The position numbers were made by a program, and so were the translations under genes. The notes beneath the pieces are model-generated. The model was not told the DNA's origin. It ran no database searches and saw nothing but the letters and a program-made list of their open reading frames with translations. Below are positions 20,877-27,996 of a stretch of DNA of 64,000 bases, piece after piece; position 1 is the stretch's first letter, and each line of letters opens with the position of its first letter. Origin of the DNA: Nocardiopsis flavescens (GTDB lineage Bacteria; Actinomycetota; Actinomycetes; Streptosporangiales; Streptosporangiaceae); assembly GCF_900141985.1 (NCBI RefSeq), contig NZ_FQZK01000026.1:1-64000 (forward strand). The letters run 5' to 3'.

Positions 20877-23057
20877 TCACCGCTCCCGGTCCTCCCGGCC
20901 GGGGGGACCGGCCAGCGGCATCCGGACCGTGAAGGCCGTGCCCTCCCCCGGCGCGCTGCTCACCGCCACCGTTCCGCCGTGCAGCTCCACCAGCCCGCGC
21001 ACGATCGCCAGCCCGAGCCCGCTGCCGCCGGTGCGGCGGTTGCGGGACTTGTCCGCCCGCCAGAACCGGTCGAAGACGTGCGGCAGGTCCTCCTCGGCGA
21101 TACCGACCCCGGTGTCGGCCACCCGGATCACCGCCTCCGCGCCCGCCCGGTGCGCCCGGACGGTCACGGTCCCGCCCGCGGGTGTGTGCCGCACCGCGTT
21201 GCCGACCAGGTTGCCCAGCACCTGGAGCATCCGGGTGCGGTCCGCGACCAGGGTCACGTCGCGCGTCTCGGCGACCAGCCGCACCCCGGCCTCCTCCGCG
21301 CGCAGGCCGTGGCCCGCCACCACCTGCTCCACCAGCGGTCCGGCCTCCAGCGGCTCCGGTGCCAGCCGCAGCCGCCCGGCGTCGGCCAGGGCCAGGTCCT
21401 GGAGGTCGTCGATGACCGCCTGGAGCAGCAGCGCCTCCCCCAGCAGCATCCCCACGCGTTCGGGCTCGGGCTCGACCACCCCGTCCTGGACGGCCTCCAG
21501 CCAGCCGCGCAGGTTGCTCAGCGGCGTGCGCAGCTCGTGTGAAACGTCGCTCACCATCGCCTTGCGCTGCTCCTCGGCCCGTTCCAGGTGCTCGGACATC
21601 TCGTTGAACGCCTCCGCCAGGCGCCCGATCTCGCCCGAGTCGCGGACCTCGACCCGGGCCGGCCCGCCGCCCTCGCGCATGCGGTGCACGGCGTCGGTGA
21701 GCGCGTGCACGGGGCGCAGCAGCCGGGCCGCCAGGCTCGTGCTCACCACCACGGTCAGCACCAGGACCAGCAGCACCACACCGCCCACGCGCAGCACGCC
21801 CTCCCGCGACAGCGACAGCTCCGCCGCCGTGTCCTCGGCGGGGTCGTCGATGAACAGCAGCGCGGCGGGGGCCACGTAGGGGTCGAGCTGGGCGCGGCGG
21901 GCGGCGTCCAGGCAGGCCGCGGCCTCCGGGGACAGGTCCACCCGCGACCAGGTCAGGCTCTCGGTGCCCGGAGCCGCGGGGACGGCGGTCGGCTCCCGGG
22001 CTCCGGGCACCGGCTCCTCCTCGGCGGGGGCCGGCGGCATCGGTACCTCCTCGACCGGCGCCTCCGGGAGCGGTTCCTCGGAGGGCTCGCCCCCGCGGTC
22101 CTGCGTGTCGCCCCCCGGGTCGTCCCCCTCGGCGGGCCGGTCGGCGGGGACCTCCGGGGCCGGGGCCCGCGGGTCCTCCGGGGCCGCGGGGGCGCGGGCC
22201 TCGTCCGGTTCCGCCGGCGGCCTGGCGGACCGGTCGCCCGTGACGACCAGGCCGCCGGTCCGCCCGTCCATCGCGTACACGGCGTCCATCCCGGGCTCGG
22301 TGCCGCAGTCGGAGACGCGCGCGTTGAGGTCCGCCAGCGCCTCCTCCTCGCCCCCTCGGGGCCGGTCCAGGGCGTCGAGCCCGCATTCCGCCCACATGGC
22401 CGCGTCGGCCTGTTCCGTCTCGATGGCGGGGCGCCCGGTGGGGGCGGTCTCCGCCTCGGCCGACACCCCGTACAGCCTCCTCAGGCAGGCCGCCCCCTGC
22501 TCCGCCTCGGCGCGCAGGACCCGCCGTTCCCGTTCGGTGAGGGCGAAGGGACCCACCGCCCGCGGGTCGATGCGGTCGCCGCTCCCGGCCGCCAGGGTCA
22601 CGTCCACCGCCAGCGCGTCCACCACCGACGAGGTGCGGGGCGGCAGCGGCGGTGCCTCCTCCCCGCCCCCCTGGGCCGCGACGGCGGAGTCGGCGATCAC
22701 GGCCCTGCCCTCGGTGGTGAGCACGACCCGGCGCCCGGTCTCCCGCGCCAGCTCCCGGACGGTGTCCCCGACCCCCGCCCAGCCGCGGTGGGTCGCCGCG
22801 TACCCGACGAGGGTGTCGTGGATGTGGGTGTCCACCGCCAGCGTCTCGCCCTGCTGGACGGTGATGGACTCCGAGGTCCGCTGCACCGCCAGCCAGGCCG
22901 TCGCGGTGATCGAGCAGACCGCCACCAGGACCGAGCCGGTCAGCAGGCGGAACAGCAGGCCGTGCCGCAGGGAGGGGCGCCGGCCGGCCGCCCGTGCGCC
23001 GCCCGCGGCGGACCGCCGGGCCGCCCGCCGCACGGACCGCCTCCGCTCAGCGGACAC
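20877..23057 (-). CDS. Membrane sensor histidine kinase with a large extracytoplasmic domain
   Basis: This is a 726-aa two-component sensor kinase. After a basic N-terminus comes a membrane helix (LLFRLLTGSVLVAVCSITATAW), then an unusually long extracytoplasmic part (about residues 55-425). That part contains a Pro/Glu/Ala-rich disordered block around 285-370 and several Cys residues. A second helix (VGGVVLLVLVLTVVVSTSLAARLL), a HAMP linker, a HisKA domain with phospho-acceptor H507 in VSHELRTPLSN, and an HATPase domain (NLVGNAVRHT, DTGVGIAEEDL, GGSGLGLAI) follow. GTG at 23057 overlaps the upstream regulator gene by 11 bp, so the two are co-translated. The ligand is unknown. Confidence 0.93.
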   Translation of the reverse strand: MSAERRRSVRRAARRSAAGGARAAGRRPSLRHGLLFRLLTGSVLVAVCSITATAWLAVQRTSESITVQQGETLAVDTHIHDTLVGYAATHRGWAGVGDTVRELARETGRRVVLTTEGRAVIADSAVAAQGGGEEAPPLPPRTSSVVDALAVDVTLAAGSGDRIDPRAVGPFALTERERRVLRAEAEQGAACLRRLYGVSAEAETAPTGRPAIETEQADAAMWAECGLDALDRPRGGEEEALADLNARVSDCGTEPGMDAVYAMDGRTGGLVVTGDRSARPPAEPDEARAPAAPEDPRAPAPEVPADRPAEGDDPGGDTQDRGGEPSEEPLPEAPVEEVPMPPAPAEEEPVPGAREPTAVPAAPGTESLTWSRVDLSPEAAACLDAARRAQLDPYVAPAALLFIDDPAEDTAAELSLSREGVLRVGGVVLLVLVLTVVVSTSLAARLLRPVHALTDAVHRMREGGGPARVEVRDSGEIGRLAEAFNEMSEHLERAEEQRKAMVSDVSHELRTPLSNLRGWLEAVQDGVVEPEPERVGMLLGEALLLQAVIDDLQDLALADAGRLRLAPEPLEAGPLVEQVVAGHGLRAEEAGVRLVAETRDVTLVADRTRMLQVLGNLVGNAVRHTPAGGTVTVRAHRAGAEAVIRVADTGVGIAEEDLPHVFDRFWRADKSRNRRTGGSGLGLAIVRGLVELHGGTVAVSSAPGEGTAFTVRMPLAGPPGREDRER

Positions 23058-23745
23058 GGTCGGGCCCCGCCAGCTTGTAGCCCACCCCGTACACGGTGAC
23101 CAGCCGGACCGGCCGCCGCGGGTCGGGCTCGATCTTGCGGCGCAGGTTCTTCACGTGGACGTCGATGGTGCGCTCGGTGATGTACCCGCTGATCCCGTGG
23201 ATGAGCTCCAGCAGCCGGGCCCGGCTCAGCACCCGGCCGGGCCGGGCCGCCAGCGCCCGCAGCAGCTGGAACTCCACGGGGGTGCACTCCACCGGCTCAC
23301 CGTCCACCCGCACCGCGTGCCGGGCCGGGTCCACGGTGATCGGACCCGCGCTCAGCACCCGCTCCTCGTCCCGGACCGGGGCGCGCGAGCGGCGCAGCAG
23401 CGTGCGTACCCGCGCCATCAGCTCGCGCGGGCTGTAGGGCTTGGTGACGTAGTCGTCGGCGCCCAGGTCCAGCCCGTTCAGCAGGTCCTCCTCGGTGGCG
23501 CGGGCGGTGAGCAGCAGCACCGCCACGTCGGACTCCGCGCGCAGCACCCGGCACGCCTCCAGCCCGCTCATCACCGGCATCATCACGTCCATCACGACCA
23601 GGTCGGGGCGGTTCCGGTGGTGCTCCTCCAGCACGGCGCGCCCGTTGTGGACGACGCGGACCGTGTGGCCCTCGTGCTCCAGGTACCGCCGGATCAGCTC
23701 GGCCTGGTTGACGTCGTCCTCGGCCACCAGGACATGTGCGCACAC
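23047..23745 (-). CDS. OmpR/PhoB-type response regulator
   Basis: This 232-aa regulator pairs with the kinase encoded immediately downstream. The receiver domain has acidic pocket residues ED at 9-10, phospho-acceptor D53 (VVMDVMMP), Thr in LLLTARA and Lys in DYVTKPYSPREL. A winged-helix DNA-binding domain follows (FQLLRALAARPGRVLSRARLLE, TIDVHVKNLRRKIE, VYGVGYKLAG). The start is GTG with GGAGG 8 nt upstream. It is divergent from the L,D-transpeptidase gene, with about 200 bp between them, making that cell-wall gene a plausible target (inference). Confidence 0.95.
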   Translation of the reverse strand: MCAHVLVAEDDVNQAELIRRYLEHEGHTVRVVHNGRAVLEEHHRNRPDLVVMDVMMPVMSGLEACRVLRAESDVAVLLLTARATEEDLLNGLDLGADDYVTKPYSPRELMARVRTLLRRSRAPVRDEERVLSAGPITVDPARHAVRVDGEPVECTPVEFQLLRALAARPGRVLSRARLLELIHGISGYITERTIDVHVKNLRRKIEPDPRRPVRLVTVYGVGYKLAGPDRVR

Positions 23746-23951
23746 GTGGACGACCTCCGTTTCGCCGGCCCGGGGCGGGCGGCCCCGGCAACGACGATCG
23801 TACGGGCGCGGGCCCGGGGCCCCGCGGAGCCCCGAAGGGTCGCCGCAGGTCGGAACACGGAACGCACACGGCGGTCACACGGGTTCTTCACATTCGTCGG
23901 CCAGTCTTCATGGTGTCCGGCGCGGAGAGCCCCGCCGGACCCCTCGACCGG

Positions 23952-24722
23952 ATGGACCCCATGCGCCGATCCCCGATGCCCCGCTCGACCGCCGGGACGC
24001 TTCCCGCACTGGCGGCCGCCGCCGTCCTGGCGACCGCCACCGCCTGCTCCTCCGGGGGCTCCGCGGACGCACCGGAGGAGCCCTCCGGGACGTCCGCCGC
24101 GGTGGAGGACACCGCGGCGGACGGGGGCGCCCGCATCGCCACGGCCGTCGGGGACGAGGTCGAGGTCCGCTCCGAGCCGGACGGCGGCGAGGTGGTGCAC
24201 ACCCTCGCCAGCCCGAACGACTTCGGCGCCGACCGCACCTTCCTCGTCCTGCGGACGGAGGGCGACTGGCTGGAGGTCCTCCTGCCGGTGCGGCCCAACG
24301 GCTCCACCGGCTGGATCGAGGCCGACGGGGTCGACGTCACCGCCACCGCGTTCCGCGTGGAGATCGACATGTCGGAGTACTCCTTCACCGTCCTGGAGGG
24401 CGGCGAGGAACTCCGGACCGGACCGATCGGCATCGGTACGAGCGACACCCCGACGCCGCCCGGTGAGTACTACTTCACCGAGCTGCTCCAGCCCGCGGAC
24501 CCCGACGGCGCCTACGGCGCCTACGCCTTCGGGCTCAACGGGCACTCCGACACGCTGGAGACCTTCGCGGGAGGGCCCGGACAGCTCGCGGTGCACGGCA
24601 CCGACGACGAGTCGGGCCTGGGCGGCGAGGTCAGCCACGGCTGCATCCGGGTGTCCAACGACGACATCACCTGGATGGCCGGGCTCCTGCCGCTGGGCAC
24701 CCCGGTCGAGATCACCGAATGA
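23952..24722 (+). CDS. L,D-transpeptidase lipoprotein (YkuD domain) with SH3-like region
   Basis: This is a probable cell-wall enzyme forming 3-3 peptidoglycan cross-links or attaching proteins, using a catalytic Cys. The 256-aa product begins with a lipoprotein signal (GTLPALAAAAVLATATAC). An SH3-like segment follows (VGDEVEVRSEPDGGEVVHTL to STGWIEADGV), then a YkuD domain with the catalytic HGTDDESGLGGEVSHGCIRV region (His and the SHGCIR Cys). The start is uncertain: ATG 23952 precedes the signal directly, ATG 23961 is also possible, and no strong RBS is visible. The stop overlaps the next possible start (ATGA). Confidence 0.88.
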   Translation: MDPMRRSPMPRSTAGTLPALAAAAVLATATACSSGGSADAPEEPSGTSAAVEDTAADGGARIATAVGDEVEVRSEPDGGEVVHTLASPNDFGADRTFLVLRTEGDWLEVLLPVRPNGSTGWIEADGVDVTATAFRVEIDMSEYSFTVLEGGEELRTGPIGIGTSDTPTPPGEYYFTELLQPADPDGAYGAYAFGLNGHSDTLETFAGGPGQLAVHGTDDESGLGGEVSHGCIRVSNDDITWMAGLLPLGTPVEITE

Positions 24723-24766
24723 CCGCCCGCCGGGCGGTCCCCCGAACACACGACAAGAGGACGACC

Positions 24767-25069
24767 ATGCGAGTGAAGCCCCGGATGCTCATCATCGCCG
24801 CCATGGCGGCGGCCTTCTTCGGCGCGGCCCCGGCGCTCGCGGCGGACGACCCGGCCGACCGCGGCGGCGTCCCCGCGGCGGCCCCGGCCGACTCCGTGTC
24901 CCCGGTGCCCGCCGAGCCGGACGGTCCGCGCGAGGACGAAGCCCCCATCGCCGAGCCCCCCGCCTCCGAGCGCCCCGCCGAGCCGGGTGCCGCCGAGCCC
25001 GAGCGCCCCGCCGAGCCGGACGCCGACCCGGCCCGCCCCATCCGTGAGGAGCCCAACTACACCGGCTGA
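24767..25069 (+). CDS. Small secreted Pro/Glu-rich protein
   Basis: I do not recognise a family. The 100-aa product has a clear Sec signal peptide (MRVKPRMLIIAAMAAAFFG, cleavage after APALA) and a mature part of about 70 residues. That part is almost entirely Pro, Ala, Glu and Asp, with imperfect SERPAEPGAAEPERPAEPD repeats, and ends NYTG. ATG at 24767 was chosen because AGAGG lies 8 nt upstream and the signal peptide begins there. It follows the L,D-transpeptidase by 44 bp and is probably co-transcribed, which hints at an envelope role (inference only). Confidence 0.75.
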   Translation: MRVKPRMLIIAAMAAAFFGAAPALAADDPADRGGVPAAAPADSVSPVPAEPDGPREDEAPIAEPPASERPAEPGAAEPERPAEPDADPARPIREEPNYTG

Positions 25070-25090
25070 CCCCGGCCGGACCGGCCCGCA

Positions 25091-25120
25091 CCCGTCCGCG
25101 GCACCGCGCCCGCGGACGGG
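25091..25120 (+). terminator. Hairpin after the L,D-transpeptidase unit
   Basis: CCCGTCCGCGG pairs with CCGCGGACGGG across an 8-nt loop, 22 nt after the small secreted protein gene. There is no U tract. Confidence 0.6.
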
Positions 25121-25162
25121 TCGGTGGCCGGGAACGGTGCCGCGCCGGGTGATCCTCGAAGC

Positions 25163-27496
25163 ATGGAGAACACCGACGCCCACATCCGGGTCCGCGGCGC
25201 GCGGGTGCACAACCTGCGCGCCGTGGACCTGTCCCTGCCCCGCGACGCGCTCGTGGCGTTCACCGGCGTGTCCGGGTCCGGGAAGTCCTCGATCGCCTTC
25301 GGCACCCTGTACGCCGAGGCCCAGCACCGTTACCTGGAGTCGGTCGCGCCGTACGCGCGCCGCCTCCTCCAGCAGCTGCCGGCCCCGGACGTCGACGGCA
25401 TCACCGGGCTGCCGCCCGCGGTGGCCCTGGCGCAGGCCCGCTCGGTCCCGTCCGGGCGCTCCACGGTGGGCACCCTGACCGCCGTCTCCAACTCGCTGCG
25501 CATGCTGTACTCCCGCTCCGGGACCTACCCGCCCGGGGCCGAGCACCTGGACTCCGACTCCTTCTCCCCCAACACCGCCGCCGGCGCCTGCCTGGTCTGC
25601 CACGGGGAGGGCGTGGAGTACGAGGTCACCGAGGAGTCGCTGGTCCCCGACCCCTCGCTCAGCATCGCCGGGGGCGCCGTCGCGTCCTGGCCCGGCGCCT
25701 GGCAGGGCAAGAGCCTGCGCGACATCCTCGACACCCTCGGGTACGACGTGCACCGCCCCTGGCGCGAGCTGGCGCCCGAGGAGCGCTCGTGGATCCTGTT
25801 CACCGACGAGCAGCCGGTGGTCACCGTGCACCCGGTCCGGGAGGCGGGCCGCGTGCAGCGCCCCTACCAGGGCACCTACAGCAGCGCGCGGCGGCTGGTC
25901 CTCAAGGCGTACGCCTCCTCGGCCGGCGAGGCCCGCAGGGAGCGCGCCCGCGCGTTCATGGACGAACGGGTCTGCCGCGGGTGCGACGGCCGCCGGCTCG
26001 CCCGGGCCGCGCTGCGGGTGACGTTCGCGGACCACGGCATCGACGAGCTGGCCCGGATGCCGCTGTCCGCCCTGGCCGGGGTGCTCGCCCCCTGGCGGGA
26101 CGACCCCGGGCCCGCCGGGGCGCTCGTCCAGGACATCGCCGGCCGGATCGGGGTGCTGGTGGAGCTGGGCCTGGGCTACCTGGCCGCCTCCCGTCCCGCG
26201 CCGACGCTCTCCACAGGCGAGCTCCAGCGCATCCGGCTGGCCACCCAGGTGCGCACCGCCCTGTTCGGCGTGGTGTACGTGCTGGACGAACCCTCGGCGG
26301 GCCTGCACCCGGCGGACTGCGAGGCGCTGACGGGCATCCTGCGGCGGCTGCGGGACGGAGGGAACACCGTGTGCTTCGTGGAGCACGACATGGACATCGT
26401 GCGCGGCGCCGACTGGGTCGTGGACGTGGGCCCCGGGGCCGGGGACGGCGGCGGCCGGGTGCTCTACAGCGGCCCGGTGCCCGGGCTCGCACGGGTCGGG
26501 GAGTCGGTCACCCGCCGCTACCTCTTCGACCCGCCCGCGCCCGAGCGGGCGGGCCGCACCCCCGCGGGGACCCTGGAGGTGCGCGGGGTCACCCGCAACA
26601 ACCTGCGCGGGCTGGACGCCGACGTCCCGCTGGGGGTGTTCACCGCCGTCACGGGGGTGTCGGGCTCGGGCAAGTCCACCCTGCTCGCCGCGATCGGGGA
26701 GCGGGCCGCCGAGCGCGGCCGGGCGGTGTGGGTGGACCAGAAGCCCATCGGCCGCACCCCGCGCTCCAACCCGGCCACCTACACGGGGCTGTTCGACACG
26801 GTCCGCAGGCTGTTCGCCGCCACCGACGACGCGCGCCGGCTGGGGTACGGGCCCGGGCGGTTCTCCTTCAACGTGCCCGAGGGGCGCTGCCCCACCTGTG
26901 AGGGCGAGGGGTTCGTGTCGGTGGAGCTGCTGTTCCTGCCCAGCACGTACGCCCCCTGCCCCGCCTGCGGGGGCGCCCGGTACGACCCCGACACCCTGCG
27001 GGTGTCCTACCGGGGGCTCACCGTGGCCGGGGTCCTGGACCTGTCGGTGGACGAGGCCCTGGAGTTCTTCGCCGGGACGCCCGCCCTGGTGCGCCCGCTG
27101 GACACCCTCGCCGCGGTCGGCCTGGGCTACCTGCGGCTGGGACAGCCGGCCACCGAGCTGTCCGGCGGGGAGGCCCAGCGCATCAAGCTCGCCGCCGAAC
27201 TCCAGCGCCGCACGGTCGCCGACACCGTCTACCTGCTGGACGAGCCCACCACGGGACTGCACCCGCACGACGCCGACGTGCTCATGGAGCGGCTGCACGA
27301 CCTGATCGACGCGGGTGCCACGGTGGTCGCCGCCGAACACGAGATGCGGATCGTCGCCACGGCCGACCACGTCATCGACCTGGGTCCGGGCGGCGGAGAC
27401 GAGGGCGGCCGGGTGGTCTCCTCCGGGACCCCCGCCGAGGTGGCCGCGGCCTCCGGCGGTCCCACCGCCGCCTACCTCAAGGGGCTGGTCCGGTGA
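25163..27496 (+). CDS. UvrA-like ABC ATPase (short UvrA2-type paralogue)
   Basis: This 777-aa protein is related to excinuclease UvrA but about 170-200 residues shorter, as in UvrA2 and antibiotic-resistance paralogues. It has two ABC cassettes: Walker A FTGVSGSGKSSIAFGTLY and VTGVSGSGKSTLLAAIG, with signatures LSTGELQRI and LSGGEAQRI. Zinc-binding pairs CLVCHGEG and CRGCDGRR lie in the first half, and CPTCEGEG and CPACGGARY in the second. The shorter length suggests a reduced UvrB-binding/insertion region. It is probably an accessory DNA-damage or drug-tolerance protein, not the housekeeping UvrA (inference). ATG 25163 precedes the conserved IRVRGARVHNLRAVDL; GTG 25124 would add 13 residues. 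Confidence 0.9.
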   Translation: MENTDAHIRVRGARVHNLRAVDLSLPRDALVAFTGVSGSGKSSIAFGTLYAEAQHRYLESVAPYARRLLQQLPAPDVDGITGLPPAVALAQARSVPSGRSTVGTLTAVSNSLRMLYSRSGTYPPGAEHLDSDSFSPNTAAGACLVCHGEGVEYEVTEESLVPDPSLSIAGGAVASWPGAWQGKSLRDILDTLGYDVHRPWRELAPEERSWILFTDEQPVVTVHPVREAGRVQRPYQGTYSSARRLVLKAYASSAGEARRERARAFMDERVCRGCDGRRLARAALRVTFADHGIDELARMPLSALAGVLAPWRDDPGPAGALVQDIAGRIGVLVELGLGYLAASRPAPTLSTGELQRIRLATQVRTALFGVVYVLDEPSAGLHPADCEALTGILRRLRDGGNTVCFVEHDMDIVRGADWVVDVGPGAGDGGGRVLYSGPVPGLARVGESVTRRYLFDPPAPERAGRTPAGTLEVRGVTRNNLRGLDADVPLGVFTAVTGVSGSGKSTLLAAIGERAAERGRAVWVDQKPIGRTPRSNPATYTGLFDTVRRLFAATDDARRLGYGPGRFSFNVPEGRCPTCEGEGFVSVELLFLPSTYAPCPACGGARYDPDTLRVSYRGLTVAGVLDLSVDEALEFFAGTPALVRPLDTLAAVGLGYLRLGQPATELSGGEAQRIKLAAELQRRTVADTVYLLDEPTTGLHPHDADVLMERLHDLIDAGATVVAAEHEMRIVATADHVIDLGPGGGDEGGRVVSSGTPAEVAAASGGPTAAYLKGLVR

Positions 27497-27534
27497 GGGG
27501 CGCGGCGCGGACCGCCGGCCCGGGCCCGGAAGCC

Positions 27535-27562
27535 GCGCCCGGCCCCCGCGGGGGCCGGGCGC
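27535..27562 (+). terminator. Long GC palindrome after the UvrA-like gene
   Basis: 27535-27562 is a 28-bp perfect palindrome (GCGCCCGGCCCCCG and its complement), 38 nt after the stop codon. Confidence 0.65.
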
Positions 27563-27645
27563 CGTGACCAGGGCGCCGTCGGCGCCCCGGGGCGGCATGT
27601 CGGCGGACCGGGATGTCGACCCGCCGACGAGTCGACATGCGGCAC

Positions 27646-27845
27646 GCCCGGCCGGGAGCGCCCGGCGTGTGCGCGAAGGGGCCGGCGGGCCGTTCCGGGG
27701 TGCGCATCAACGGGCCGACACGGGATGTGCCCGGCCGGGAGCGCCCGGCGTGTGCGCGAAGGGGCCGCGCCGGAGTGCGTACCGACGGGTCGACGAGTCG
27801 ACATGCGGCACGCCCGGCCGGGAGCGCCCGGCGTGTGCGGCGACC
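27646..27845. repeat. Three tandemly spaced hairpin repeats
   Basis: GCCCGGCCGGGAGCGCCCGG followed by CGTGTGCG starts at 27646, 27729 and 27812, an 83-bp period. Each copy contains a GCCGGG-AGCG-CCCGGC stem-loop. Copies 1 and 2 continue with CGAAGGGGCCG. Copies 1 and 3 are preceded by GAGTCGACATGCGGCAC. Around them are further GTCGACA words (27613, 27850). No gene is seen in 27497-27996. Confidence 0.8.
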
Positions 27846-27896
27846 GGTCCGCGAGTCGACACGCCGACACCCGCGCCTCCTCCCCGGGGGCCGGCC

Positions 27897-27950
27897 CCTC
27901 CTCCGAAGGTCGCAGGCGCGATGCCGATCCGCGCCCGATGTGCCGGGGCA
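27897..27950 (+). repeat. Dispersed 54-bp repeat, copy A
   Basis: CCTCCTCCGAAGGTCGCAGG and the following 34 bp match 30031-30084 at about 48 of 54 positions. Both copies lie 47-110 bp upstream of a start codon on the same strand, so the element could carry a promoter or regulator site. Confidence 0.75.
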
Positions 27951-27996
27951 CCGCGTTTCGCGACGCTGGGATCACACCACCGGAAGGAGCGGACCC

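Noticed and set aside
27646..27845. The three 83-bp-spaced repeats as a CRISPR array
   Set aside because: Only three copies, the intervening sequences resemble each other and share flanking words, and no cas gene is present.
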